A program made the position numbers and the translations under genes. Of a stretch of 64,000 bases of DNA, positions 25,024 through 33,813 are shown piece after piece. Numbering within the stretch: position 1 is the stretch's first letter; each line of letters starts with the position of its first letter. Origin of the DNA: Nocardia xishanensis NBRC 101358 (GTDB lineage: Bacteria > Actinomycetota > Actinomycetes > Mycobacteriales > Mycobacteriaceae). The notes beneath the pieces were generated by a model. The model worked only from the letters and a program-made list of their open reading frames with translations, had not been told where the DNA came from and did no database searches. The stretch lies in contig NZ_BDCF01000018.1 of assembly GCF_001613365.1 (NCBI RefSeq), positions 1 to 64,000 of the forward strand, given 5' to 3'.

Positions 25024-26259
25024 TCACCCCGCGGTTGTCATCGCCCGCTGAATGCGGACGCCGAGCAGGGTCAAGCCGAGCGCGGCGAGCAGTAGGACCG
25101 CCAGCGTCCACGCCAGTGCCGAAAAGCCGTGCGGCGCGGCGGCTGCCGCCACCACCGGACCGACCGTCGCGCCGACGTAGAAGCTGAACATCGCCACCGA
25201 TGAGGCCGCGGCCCTGGATTCGCCGCCCAGCTCGCCCGCGCTCTGCAACACCGCGGGCGCGATGATGCCCAGTCCGCCGACCAGCACGGCGAGAAGCACG
25301 GTCAGCACCGCCAGATGTGCGCCCTCGAAGGTGGCCGTGACCATGGCCGCGGCCGCGATGAGCACGCCGAGCATGATCTGGCCGTGTTTGGTCAGCCGCG
25401 CCAGCGGGACCGCGAGCAGCGGAAGTGCGAACATCACCGGCAGCGCTCCCGCGCGCAGCGTCAACAGTTCGCCGGAACCGTGCACGATGCCGACCAACTC
25501 GATGCCGGTGTACACACCCACCATCACGGCCATGCTCAACGCGCCCGCGCCGAGCATCGGCAACAGCGGACGGATGCGCAGCACCGCGGGGATGGCGGCG
25601 TAGCTGTGGCGCAGCGGCCGGTCGCGGCCGGTCGGCGCGTCGTCGAGCATCACCGCGCGCAGCGCGGCGGCCAACACCACGAAAATCATTGCCGAGCCGA
25701 GGAATACGGCGCGCCACGGAAACGACGCGACGAGAGATTGCGAGACGATCTGGGCGACCACCGTCGCGGCGAGAAACGAGGTCGCCACCGACATGGTGAC
25801 CACCGCGCGATGCGCGGGCGCGACACGAGTCGCGACGTAGGCCATCAGCGCGGGCGGAATCGAGCCGACCACCAGCCCCTGCACGATGCGCAGGGCGACC
25901 GCCACCGGCGCACTCACGGCCAAACCGGTCAATAGGGTGACCACTGCGGCGACCAGCATGCCGGTGATGAGTACTTTGCGATGGCCATAGCGATCCGAGA
26001 GCGGGCCGAAGAGCACGAAACCGCCCGCGTAGCCGAAGGCGAATGCGCTGATGATCCAGGTCATCACGCCCGAGCCCACTTGCCACTCGGCCCGCATGGC
26101 CGTGAAAAGCGGAATCGGTACGTACATCTGGCCGGTGGCGAGGAGAGCGGACAGGACGAAGACGGGCAGGATGCGACCGGTGTGCGCCCCCGGCGAGAGT
26201 TCGCGCGAGGACGAGCGGACCGGAGCACCGGTCACGGCGGGGATTGTCGGCGTTGCCAT
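25024..26259 (-). CDS. MFS transporter, drug/sugar exporter type
   Basis: 411 residues from the ATG at 26259; the upstream in-frame residues lack hydrophobic character. Twelve helices are likely. The loop 2-3 motif reads LFGPLSDRYGHRKVL at about 83-97, the classic MFS motif A, and helix 5 has a proline/glycine-rich segment typical of exporters of the AraJ/Bcr or arabinose-efflux group. The substrate is unknown. It diverges from a TetR gene with a shared palindrome at 26294-26309, the usual layout of an exporter under its own repressor. Confidence 0.85.
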   Translation of the reverse strand: MATPTIPAVTGAPVRSSSRELSPGAHTGRILPVFVLSALLATGQMYVPIPLFTAMRAEWQVGSGVMTWIISAFAFGYAGGFVLFGPLSDRYGHRKVLITGMLVAAVVTLLTGLAVSAPVAVALRIVQGLVVGSIPPALMAYVATRVAPAHRAVVTMSVATSFLAATVVAQIVSQSLVASFPWRAVFLGSAMIFVVLAAALRAVMLDDAPTGRDRPLRHSYAAIPAVLRIRPLLPMLGAGALSMAVMVGVYTGIELVGIVHGSGELLTLRAGALPVMFALPLLAVPLARLTKHGQIMLGVLIAAAAMVTATFEGAHLAVLTVLLAVLVGGLGIIAPAVLQSAGELGGESRAAASSVAMFSFYVGATVGPVVAAAAAPHGFSALAWTLAVLLLAALGLTLLGVRIQRAMTTAG

Positions 26260-26293
26260 AGCGACGAAGGTACGACCGCGCCGGCTCGATGTC

Positions 26294-26309
26294 AACCAAA
26301 TAGTTGGTT
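26294..26309. promoter_or_regulatory. Candidate TetR operator between the MFS and TetR genes
   Basis: AACCAA - ATAG - TTGGTT, perfect 6-bp arms in a short AT-rich divergent region of 74 bases. It is 24 bases before the TetR ATG and 34 before the MFS ATG. Position and symmetry suit a TetR dimer site repressing both genes. Confidence 0.65.
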
Positions 26310-26333
26310 TAAAACGGTGGTAAAGTCTGTGCC

Positions 26334-27173
26334 ATGACGGTCACCACCAAGCGCAGCGACGCCACCAGGCAGGCGCTGCTGCAGGCTGCCCGCGCCGAAT
26401 TCGCCGAGCACGGCCTCTCCGGAGCGCGCGTCGACCGGATCGCCGAGGCGGCCGGTGTGAACAAGGAGCGGATCTACGGACTTTTCGGCAGCAAGGACAA
26501 GCTTTTCGACGTCATCGTCGTCGACACCATGCGCGAATTCATCGACGTGGTGCAGCCGCTCGCCGAATCCGATCCCGGCGAGTACGTGGGCAAACTGTTC
26601 GACTATCACCGCGCGAACCCGCAGCTGCTGCGCCTCTTGCAATGGGAAGCGCTGCACCGCGGCGCGGAAGCGCACGACGTGAACGGCTGGCGCGCCGCAC
26701 ACTACGAGCGCAAGTTCGACTACGCGCAGCAGACTTTCGCGGACGAGCCAGATCCGAGGCTCGTGCTTCTGGCACTGTGCGGTCTGGCGAACTGGACCCA
26801 CGCCGTCCCACAGGTCACCCGGCTGCTGCTCGGCGCGGCGGCCGAGGACACCAACGCCACCCGTGATTTCATGAAGCGGTTCGCCAGATCCGCGCTGGGC
26901 CATGCCGCGGCGGAGCGGCCGAGGCATGTGGTCAACAGGTTGACCGGCGAGCAGATGACCGCGACCGAACCCCCGCCCGCCGAGGACAACGACCCGGTCG
27001 ACCGCGCGGCAGCCCGGCTACGCGCGGCGCAGGCCGCCGCGGAGACCGCGCGCGAGGAACTCGCCGCGGCCCTCCGGGCGGCGCACGCCGAGGGCGCGGG
27101 CGCCAACCAACTCGCCAGGCAAGTCGCCGGAACCCTGTCCCGCCCGGTCGTGCTGAAACTCCTCGCCGACTGA
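26334..27173 (+). CDS. TetR-family regulator with an extra C-terminal helical domain
   Basis: 279 residues, longer than a usual TetR (about 190-220). The N-terminal helix-turn-helix is at about 10-55 (ARAEFAEHGLSGARVDRIAE, VNKERIYGLFGSKDKLF). The ligand domain runs to about 200. A proline-rich linker (PPPAEDNDPVD) leads to a tail that is Ala-rich and ends ANQLARQVAGTLSRPVVLKL, which reads like a second small helix-turn-helix of the kind seen in actinobacterial proteins. It diverges from the MFS gene, whose expression it probably represses. The tail's DNA-binding role is inference. Confidence 0.83.
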   Translation: MTVTTKRSDATRQALLQAARAEFAEHGLSGARVDRIAEAAGVNKERIYGLFGSKDKLFDVIVVDTMREFIDVVQPLAESDPGEYVGKLFDYHRANPQLLRLLQWEALHRGAEAHDVNGWRAAHYERKFDYAQQTFADEPDPRLVLLALCGLANWTHAVPQVTRLLLGAAAEDTNATRDFMKRFARSALGHAAAERPRHVVNRLTGEQMTATEPPPAEDNDPVDRAAARLRAAQAAAETAREELAAALRAAHAEGAGANQLARQVAGTLSRPVVLKLLAD

Positions 27174-27223
27174 GCACCGGCCCGAGCTCCCAGAACGAAC
27201 GTCGAGGCGCTCGACCGCCGTAC

Positions 27224-29050
27224 TCAGAACGCCGCTTCGTCCAACTCCATGATGTCGTTGTCGATCGCCGCGAGAACCTTCCTGGTCGCCGTCAGCTGCG
27301 GCAGCACGTTCTTGGCGAAAAAGCTCGCCACCGCGACCTTTCCGGCATAGAACGACCGATCCTTCGGCTCCGCGTCACCGGTCAGCGCCGCTGCGGCGAT
27401 CTCGGCCTGGACGAGCAGTCGCCAGCCGATGAGCAGGTCGCCGACGGCGAGCAGGAAGCGCACCGATCCGAGGCCGACCTTGTACAGCTCGGCGGGCGAC
27501 TGCTGGGCCGCCATCACGAATCCGGTGAGCGTCGCGGCCATCGCCTGCACGTCGGCCTGCGCCGTGCGCAGCAGTTCGCGTTCGGTCTCGAAGCGCCCGC
27601 TCGGGGCGTCGAGGAAGGCGGCGATCCGGCCGTCGACGTGCGCGAGCGCCGCGCCCTTGTCCCGAATGATCTTGCGGAAGAAGAAGTCCTGCGCCTGGAT
27701 GGCGGTGGTGCCCTCGTACAACGAGTCGATCTTGGCGTCGCGGATGTACTGTTCGATCGGGTAATCCTGCAAGTACCCCGAACCGCCGAGTGTCTGAAGG
27801 GATTCCGTCAGATACTGGTAGGCCCGCTCCGAGCCGACGCCCTTCACGACGGGCAGCAGCAGATCGTTCACCCGTTGCGCCAGGTCGGTGTCGGCGCCCG
27901 AAACCAGCTGCGCCACATCGGCATTCTGATGTGCGGCGGTGTAGAGGTACACCGCGCGCAGACCCTCGGCGTAGGCCTTCTGCAGCGCCAGCGAGCGACG
28001 CACGTCCGGGTGGCGGGTGACGGCGACGCGCGGGGCCGCTTTGTCCGCCATCTGGGTCAGGTCCGCGCCCTGCACGCGCTCCTTGGCGTAGGCCAGCGCG
28101 TTCAGGTATCCGGTCGAGAGGGTGCCGGAGGATTTGATGCCGACCATCATGCGGGCGTTCTCGATCACCTGGAACATCTGGGCGATGCCGTTGTGCACGT
28201 CGCCGACCAGCCAGCCCTTGGCGGGGACCGCGCCGCCGAAGGTCAGCTCACAGGTCGGCGAGGACTTCAGGCCCATCTTGTGCTCGACGCCCGTCACGTA
28301 GACGCCATTGCGGTCGCCCAGCTCGAGCGTCTCGTGGTCGAACAGGAACTTCGGCACGTAGAACAGCGACAGCCCCTTGGTGCCGGGCCCGGCGCCTTCC
28401 GGACGGGCCAGCACCAGGTGGAAGACGTTCTCGGCGGTGTCGCCGACATCGCCGCCGGAGATGAAGCGCTTGACGCCCTCGATGTGCCAGGAGCCGTCCT
28501 CCTGCGCGATCGCCTTCGTGCGGCCCGCGCCGACGTCCGAGCCCGCGTCCGGCTCGGTCAGCACCATCGTGCCCTGCCAGCCCTTCTCGTAGCCCAGGGT
28601 GGCCCAGTGCTTCTGCTGCTCGTTGCCCACGTTGTACAGCACCGACGACATCACCGTGCCCATGCTGAAGAAGCTGGCCGACGGGTTGGCGCAGGTCATC
28701 ATCTCGTTGACCGCCCAGACCACCGCAGCGGGCGCGGCCGTGCCGCCCATGCCCTCCGGCATGCCGAGCCTGCCCCAGTCGGCCTCGCGCACCGCGGCGA
28801 CGGTTCTGCGCAACGGCTCCGGTACGGAGATCTCGAAGGTGCTCGCGTCGTAGACGACGGGCTCACGGTCGGCCGCGACGAAGGAATCCGCGATCGGGCC
28901 CTCGGCGAGACGCTTCACCTCGGCGAGGATCTCGCGCACGGTGTCGGAGTCGAGGTCGCCGTAGGCGCCGGTATCGAGGAGTTTGTCCAGCCCCAGCACC
29001 TCGAAAAGGTTGAATTCGATGTCGCGTACGTTCGCCTTGTAGTGCCCCAC
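27224..29050 (-). CDS. Acyl-CoA dehydrogenase, FadE5-like
   Basis: 608 residues from a GTG at 29050 with GGAGG ten bases upstream. The opening HYKANVRDIEFNLFEVLGLD and the length match the large actinobacterial FadE5 type, which has an added C-terminal domain. The FAD-domain signatures MVLTEPDAGSDVGA and SGGDVGDT, and YEGTTAIQAQDF near residue 445 with the glutamate expected at the active site, are visible. These flavoenzymes introduce the alpha-beta double bond in acyl-CoA beta-oxidation. It stands alone; the next plus-strand gene is urtA, 450 bases away. Confidence 0.88.
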   Translation of the reverse strand: MGHYKANVRDIEFNLFEVLGLDKLLDTGAYGDLDSDTVREILAEVKRLAEGPIADSFVAADREPVVYDASTFEISVPEPLRRTVAAVREADWGRLGMPEGMGGTAAPAAVVWAVNEMMTCANPSASFFSMGTVMSSVLYNVGNEQQKHWATLGYEKGWQGTMVLTEPDAGSDVGAGRTKAIAQEDGSWHIEGVKRFISGGDVGDTAENVFHLVLARPEGAGPGTKGLSLFYVPKFLFDHETLELGDRNGVYVTGVEHKMGLKSSPTCELTFGGAVPAKGWLVGDVHNGIAQMFQVIENARMMVGIKSSGTLSTGYLNALAYAKERVQGADLTQMADKAAPRVAVTRHPDVRRSLALQKAYAEGLRAVYLYTAAHQNADVAQLVSGADTDLAQRVNDLLLPVVKGVGSERAYQYLTESLQTLGGSGYLQDYPIEQYIRDAKIDSLYEGTTAIQAQDFFFRKIIRDKGAALAHVDGRIAAFLDAPSGRFETERELLRTAQADVQAMAATLTGFVMAAQQSPAELYKVGLGSVRFLLAVGDLLIGWRLLVQAEIAAAALTGDAEPKDRSFYAGKVAVASFFAKNVLPQLTATRKVLAAIDNDIMELDEAAF

Positions 29051-29503
29051 CTAGTCCTCCTCGACTCATGCGCCGTGGTCCCGCCACTCCATGCTCCGAC
29101 GCTTTTGACGATGTACAAAACGCAGCCTGCCGCACCGGGAATCGGCTACGCAACCGTAGGGAAATCCGGGACGTCGGAAGCCCGCCGATGACCGGGCGCC
29201 GCGACGAGCAACGGTGAAGCATCCACTCGTGGACGCGTAATAACTCGCCGGTATTACGGTCCGGCTACGGACCTCACCCCGATCGACCTCAGGGTTGCGA
29301 AAAGGTTTCACACGGGCGAAACATCGGCAACGGACTCGTCACCGAGAGATATTCCGGCGCAACAACTTCTGTCTACTCTTCGCACCACGAATACGCGTTG
29401 TATACACCCCGGTCGACAGCCGTGACCGGGGCAAACGCGGCGTATTCGAGCGTGGCGCAGCCAGCGCCGCCGCACACCGGACGAAGTGAGAGGGTTCCGC
29501 CCG
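29051..29503. other. Intergenic promoter region between the acyl-CoA dehydrogenase and urtA
   Basis: 453 bases without a supported gene. It holds a small inverted repeat TTTTG - eight bases - CAAAA at 29103-29120 near the dehydrogenase start, and a GlnR-like pattern at 29307-29342 on the urtA side. It is richer in A and T than the coding surroundings. Confidence 0.55.
29307..29342 (+). promoter_or_regulatory. GlnR-box-like pattern upstream of urtA
   Basis: TTCAC - six bases - GAAAC at 29307-29322 matches the actinobacterial GlnR half-box layout (AC, nine bases, AC). A second pair of AC at 330 and 341 follows, shifted by two bases from ideal spacing. GlnR controls nitrogen-uptake genes in actinomycetes, so the place fits; the match is partial. 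Confidence 0.4.
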
Positions 29504-30775
29504 ATGTCAGATTCCCGTGCCGCTCATCGGCATCGTTCCCGCCTGACCAGAGCACTGGTCGCGCCAACCGCGGTTGCGCTCGCCGGCCTGTTGCTGACCG
29601 CCTGCGGCGCCAAGGACGACGCCGCCACCGGCTCCAACGCGGCCTCCTGCGTCGACACCTCGGCAAACACCATCAAGGTCGGTTCGCTGCACTCGCTGTC
29701 GGGGACCATGGCCATCTCCGAGGTCACCGTCGCCAACTCCACCAAGCTGGCTGTCGACCAGATCAACGCGGCGGGCGGCGTGCTCGGCAAGAAGATCGAA
29801 CTGGTGCTGGAGGACGGCGCTTCGGACCCGAAGACCTTCGCGGAGAAGGCCGAAAAGCTCATCAGCTCCGACTGTGTCGCCGCGGTGTTCGGCGGCTGGA
29901 CCTCGTCGAGCCGAAAAGCCATGAAGCCCAAGTTCGAAAGTCTCAACTCACTGCTCTACTACCCCGTCCAGTACGAGGGCCTGGAGGACAGCAAGAACAT
30001 CTTCTACACCGGCGCCACCACCAACCAGCAGATCGTGCCCGCGCTGGATTATCTGAAGCAGAAGGGCATCACGTCCCTGTACCTGGTCGGCTCCGACTAC
30101 GTCTTCCCGCAGACCGCCAACCGCGAGATCAAGGCGTACGCCGCGGCCAACGGTATCGAGATCAAGGGCGAGGACTACACACCGCTCGGCTCCACCGACT
30201 TCTCGACCATCGTCAACAAGGTACGAAATGCGAAGGCGGGCGCGGTCTTCAACACGCTCAACGGCGATTCGAACGTGGCCTTCTTCCGCGAGTACACCAA
30301 CGCGGGCCTGAAAGCCACTGAGATGCCAGTGGTTTCGGTGTCCATCGCCGAGGAAGAGGTCGCGGGCATCGGCGCGCAGAACATCGCGGGCCAGCTGACG
30401 GCGTGGAACTACTACCAGACGGTCGACACCCCGCAGAACAAGGCGTTCGTCGACGCGTACAAGGCCGCCTTCGGCGCGGACAAGCCCACCTCGGACCCGA
30501 TGGAGGCCGCCTACGCCTCGGTCTACCTGTGGAAGAACACCGTCGAGAAGGCGAAGTCGTTCAAGGTCGAGGACATCCAGGCCGTGGCCGACGGCGTCAG
30601 CTTCGAGGCTCCGGAGGGCCTGGTCACCATCGACGGCGCCAACCACCACATCACCAAGACCGCCCGCATCGGCGAAATCCGCGCCGACGGCCTGATCTAC
30701 ACGGTGTGGGACTCCGGCAAGCCCATCCAGCCCGACCCGTACCTGAAGTCCTACGGCTGGGCCAAGGGCCTGTAA
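29504..30775 (+). CDS. urtA: Urea ABC transporter substrate-binding lipoprotein
   Basis: 423 residues from the ATG at 29504; a GTG 18 bases upstream is possible. The signal peptide ends in lipobox LTAC, Cys34. The body is a type-1 periplasmic binding fold of the Leu/Ile/Val-urea class, with IKVGSLHSLSGTMAISE and the UrtA-typical YYPVQYEGLEDSKNIFYTGA. The C-terminal SYGWAKGL is also typical. It captures urea outside the membrane. The four other urt genes follow in order, starting 127 bases downstream. No urease genes are in the window. Confidence 0.92.
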   Translation: MSDSRAAHRHRSRLTRALVAPTAVALAGLLLTACGAKDDAATGSNAASCVDTSANTIKVGSLHSLSGTMAISEVTVANSTKLAVDQINAAGGVLGKKIELVLEDGASDPKTFAEKAEKLISSDCVAAVFGGWTSSSRKAMKPKFESLNSLLYYPVQYEGLEDSKNIFYTGATTNQQIVPALDYLKQKGITSLYLVGSDYVFPQTANREIKAYAAANGIEIKGEDYTPLGSTDFSTIVNKVRNAKAGAVFNTLNGDSNVAFFREYTNAGLKATEMPVVSVSIAEEEVAGIGAQNIAGQLTAWNYYQTVDTPQNKAFVDAYKAAFGADKPTSDPMEAAYASVYLWKNTVEKAKSFKVEDIQAVADGVSFEAPEGLVTIDGANHHITKTARIGEIRADGLIYTVWDSGKPIQPDPYLKSYGWAKGL

Positions 30776-30841
30776 CAACGCCACCCTGCTGCGGCCTGGG
30801 GCTGGTGGGAACGCATCACCCGCGCCCTGCCAGCCCCGTCC

Positions 30842-30895
30842 AGGGTGAGTCTTACGAGCCCGTTCGCGCGCGCCGGCGCGCCAACAACACAGGAG
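30842..30895 (+). repeat. Dispersed repeat, compact copy, just before urtB
   Basis: The 24-base block from AGGGTGAGTCTTACGAGC to GTTC and the following GCGC-rich block to about 30895 match the repeat at 39438-39584, where the two blocks are separated by a long hairpin. Here they are joined. It fills most of the urtA-urtB gap and ends seven bases before the urtB start codon, so it forms the urtB leader and includes its AGGAG. Confidence 0.6.
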
Positions 30896-30902
30896 CTACT
30901 TC

Positions 30903-31787
30903 ATGGACGTGTTGATCGGCCAGCTCTTCACTGGGTTGAGCCTGGGATCTATTCTGCTGCTCGCCGCCCTCGGCCTCTCGCTCACATTCGGTCAGATGGG
31001 CGTGATCAACATGGCACACGGCGAATTCATCATGGCAGGCTGCTACACCACCTACGTCGTGCAGAAGGTGATCTCATCGGCGGGGGTTTCGCTGCTGGTG
31101 TCGCTGGTCGTCGGGTTCCTGGTGGGCGGCGTGCTCGGCGCGGCGCTGGAGATGGGCCTTATTCGCTGGATGTACGACCGCCCGCTGGACACGCTGCTCG
31201 TCACGTTCGGCGTGGGCCTGGTGTTGCAGCAGTTCGCGCGCGACATCTTCGGTGCGCCCGCCAAGAACGTCCTCGCTCCCGAATGGCTCAGCGGCGGCGT
31301 CACCATCATGGGCGCGGTCGTCCCGAAGACGCGCATCTTCATCCTGGTCCTTGCGGTTCTCGCGGTGACCGTGCTCGCGGCGGCGCTGAAGGCGACGCCA
31401 CTCGGCAGGCGCATCCGCGCGGTCGTGCAGAACCGCGGCCTGGCCGAAACCAGCGGCGTCTCCAGCCGTTTCACCGATATCAGCACCTTCTTCATCGGCT
31501 CCGGTCTGGCCGGCGTCGCCGGCGTAGCGCTCACACTCATCGGCTCCACCAGCCCCACCATCGGCCAGAGCTATCTGATCGACGCGTTCCTCGTCGTGGT
31601 GATCGGCGGACTCGGTCAGATCAAGGGCACGGTGATCGCCGCGTTCGCGCTCGGACTGCTCAATTCCTACATCGAGTACGAGACCACCGCGTCCATCGCG
31701 AAGGTCGTGGTCTTCGTGCTGATCGTCGTCTTCCTGCAGATTCGCCCGCAGGGCCTGTTCACCGTCCGGACAAGGAGTTTGGCATGA
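30903..31787 (+). CDS. urtB: Urea ABC transporter permease UrtB
   Basis: 294 residues with about eight helices. The opening QLFTGLSLGSILLLAALGL and NMAHGEFIMAGCY are the LivH/UrtB family pattern, and GGLGQIKGTVIAAFALGLLNS near the end is typical of UrtB. It forms the channel with UrtC. AGGAG lies nine bases before the ATG, inside the dispersed repeat. It overlaps urtC by four bases (ATGA). Confidence 0.92.
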   Translation: MDVLIGQLFTGLSLGSILLLAALGLSLTFGQMGVINMAHGEFIMAGCYTTYVVQKVISSAGVSLLVSLVVGFLVGGVLGAALEMGLIRWMYDRPLDTLLVTFGVGLVLQQFARDIFGAPAKNVLAPEWLSGGVTIMGAVVPKTRIFILVLAVLAVTVLAAALKATPLGRRIRAVVQNRGLAETSGVSSRFTDISTFFIGSGLAGVAGVALTLIGSTSPTIGQSYLIDAFLVVVIGGLGQIKGTVIAAFALGLLNSYIEYETTASIAKVVVFVLIVVFLQIRPQGLFTVRTRSLA

Positions 31788-32956
31788 CCACGCTGACCAG
31801 ACACTGGCGTGAGCGCTCCTCGCTGACCACGCTCGGCGGTTTCGCCCTCGCGGCGATCCTGCTGTTCGCGGTGGCGCCCGCGGTGCTCAGCGACTTCCGG
31901 CTGAACCTGCTCGCGAAGTTTCTGTGCTTCGCGATCGTGGCCGCGGGCATCGGCTTGGCGTGGGGGCGCGGCGGCATGCTGACTCTCGGCCAAGGCGTGT
32001 TCTTCGGCATCGGCGCGTATCTCATGGCGATGCACCTGCAGATGTCCGACGCCGCGCGGCTCGGCAACGACGTGCCGGAGTTCATGGAGATCGCGGGCAT
32101 TCGCGAATTGCCCGGATTCTGGCAGCCTTTCGCGTCCGCGCCGGTGGCGATCATCGGCATTCTGGTGCTGCCCGCCGCGGTCGCTGCCCTGCTCGGCTAC
32201 GGCGTATTCAAGCGCAGGGTCAAGGGCGCCTACTTCGCCATCCTGAGCCAGGCGCTGGCCGCCGCGCTGGCCATCCTGCTCACCGGGCAGCAGGCGCTCG
32301 GCGGGTTCACCGGGCTCTCGGACTTCCGCGCGTTCTTCGGTTTCAAGCTCTCCGACCCGGTCAATCGGCAGATGCTGTTCTTCATCGCGGCGGGGACGCT
32401 GCTGGTGGTGGTCGCGCTGGTTCGCCAGTTGATGCACAGCCGCTACGGCGAATTGCTGGTCGCGGTGCGCGATCAAGAGGAGCGGGTGCGCTTCCTCGGC
32501 TACGACCCGGCCAATATCAAGATCGTCGCGTACGTTGTCGCGGCCTTCTTCGCGGGCATCGCGGGCGCGCTGTTCACGCCGATCGTCGGCATCATCTCCC
32601 CCGCCGACATCGGCGTGGTGCCCTCCATCGCCTTCCTGATCGGCGTCGCCATCGGCGGACGCACGACACTGCTCGGTCCGGTGCTCGGCGCGATCGGTGT
32701 GGCGTGGGCGCAGACCGCGTTCTCCGAACAGTTCCCGTCCGGCTGGACCTACCTGCAAGGCGTGTTGTTCATCGTGGTCGTCGGATTCGTCCCGGCCGGG
32801 CTCGCGGGTGTCTGGCCGATGGCGAAGGGCGTCCTGGAGGGCAGGTTCCGTCGCCCGGGCTCGGGCTCGCCGGTCACGGTCCGCGAGAGCGCGCCGCCTG
32901 CTGACGCAGTACCCGTCGAACCGAAGGTCGCCGAGGAGAAGGTGGAATCCCGATGA
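31784..32956 (+). CDS. urtC: Urea ABC transporter permease UrtC
   Basis: 390 residues from the ATG at 31784 with AAGGAG upstream. LivM-type membrane protein: LCFAIVAAGIGLAWGRGGML, LGQGVFFGIGAYLMAMHLQM, and the UrtC-typical YGELLVAVRDQEERVRFLGY cytoplasmic loop. The last 40 residues are a polar tail. It forms a heterodimer with UrtB. Coupled at both ends by ATGA overlaps to urtB and urtD. Confidence 0.92.
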   Translation: MTTLTRHWRERSSLTTLGGFALAAILLFAVAPAVLSDFRLNLLAKFLCFAIVAAGIGLAWGRGGMLTLGQGVFFGIGAYLMAMHLQMSDAARLGNDVPEFMEIAGIRELPGFWQPFASAPVAIIGILVLPAAVAALLGYGVFKRRVKGAYFAILSQALAAALAILLTGQQALGGFTGLSDFRAFFGFKLSDPVNRQMLFFIAAGTLLVVVALVRQLMHSRYGELLVAVRDQEERVRFLGYDPANIKIVAYVVAAFFAGIAGALFTPIVGIISPADIGVVPSIAFLIGVAIGGRTTLLGPVLGAIGVAWAQTAFSEQFPSGWTYLQGVLFIVVVGFVPAGLAGVWPMAKGVLEGRFRRPGSGSPVTVRESAPPADAVPVEPKVAEEKVESR

Positions 32957-33813
32957 CGACATCGACCAGTGAACCGAAGCTCGGCGGCAACGCGGGCATG
33001 GACAGCGAATACCTCGAGATCCGCGGGCTCTCGGTGAGTTTCGACGGATTCAGAGCGGTCACCGACGTGGATCTGACGGTGTTGCAAGGCGATCTGCGCT
33101 TCCTCATCGGACCCAACGGCGCGGGCAAGACGACGCTCATCGACGCGATCACCGGCCTCGTTCCCGCGACAGGTTCGGCGCAGAAGTCCGGCACCGAACT
33201 GCTCGGCAAGAAGGTGCACCGGATCGCCCGCCTCGGCGTCGGGCGAACGTTTCAGACGGCGAGCGTGTTCGAGCAGCTCAGCGTGTTGCAGAACCTCGAC
33301 ATCGCGGCGGGGGCGGGTCGTTCGCCGCTGAGCTTGTTACGCAGGCGCAAGTCCGTGCTGCCGAGTATCGAAGAGGCGCTGGAGATCACCGGCCTGGCCG
33401 CCCTGCGCGACCAACCCGCCGGCGTGCTCGCGCACGGCCAGAAGCAGTGGCTGGAGATCGGCATGCTGCTGGTGCAGAACGCCGCCGTGCTGCTGCTCGA
33501 CGAACCGGTCGCGGGCATGAGCGCCGAGGAGCGCGAGGAGACCGGAAACCTGTTGCGCCGCATCGGCGCCGAACGGGTCGTAGTGGTGGTCGAGCACGAC
33601 ATGGAGTTCATGCGCTCGTTCGCCACGTCGGTGACCGTCCTCGCGGGCGGCCGGGTGCTCAGCGAGGGCACCGTCGAACAGGTGCAAGCCGATCCGCGGG
33701 TGCAGGAGGTCTACCTCGGCACCGCGGCGGCCATCGGCACCGAGCTCGAAGACGAAACCACCGCGCACAGCGTCGAAGCCTCAGCGCAGAACAAGGAGTC
33801 CGCCGATGCTTGA
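32953..33813 (+). CDS. urtD: Urea ABC transporter ATP-binding protein UrtD
   Basis: 286 residues. Walker A is GPNGAGKT (53-60), the signature segment reads LAHGQKQWLEIGM in place of LSGGQ, as is normal for UrtD, and Walker B is VLLLDEPVAGM. The C-terminal segment VLSEGTVEQVQADPRVQEVY is LivG-like; a further acidic tail of about 35 residues (ELEDETTAHSVEAS) is extra. It overlaps urtC by four bases and urtE by eight. It powers uptake together with UrtE on the cytoplasmic face. Confidence 0.92.
   Translation: MTTSTSEPKLGGNAGMDSEYLEIRGLSVSFDGFRAVTDVDLTVLQGDLRFLIGPNGAGKTTLIDAITGLVPATGSAQKSGTELLGKKVHRIARLGVGRTFQTASVFEQLSVLQNLDIAAGAGRSPLSLLRRRKSVLPSIEEALEITGLAALRDQPAGVLAHGQKQWLEIGMLLVQNAAVLLLDEPVAGMSAEEREETGNLLRRIGAERVVVVVEHDMEFMRSFATSVTVLAGGRVLSEGTVEQVQADPRVQEVYLGTAAAIGTELEDETTAHSVEASAQNKESADA

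Noticed and set aside
30845..31783. Plus-strand frame open in the same phase as urtC, crossing urtB
   Set aside because: It is the +2 shadow of urtB; the real urtC start is the ATG at 31784 with a ribosome-binding site.
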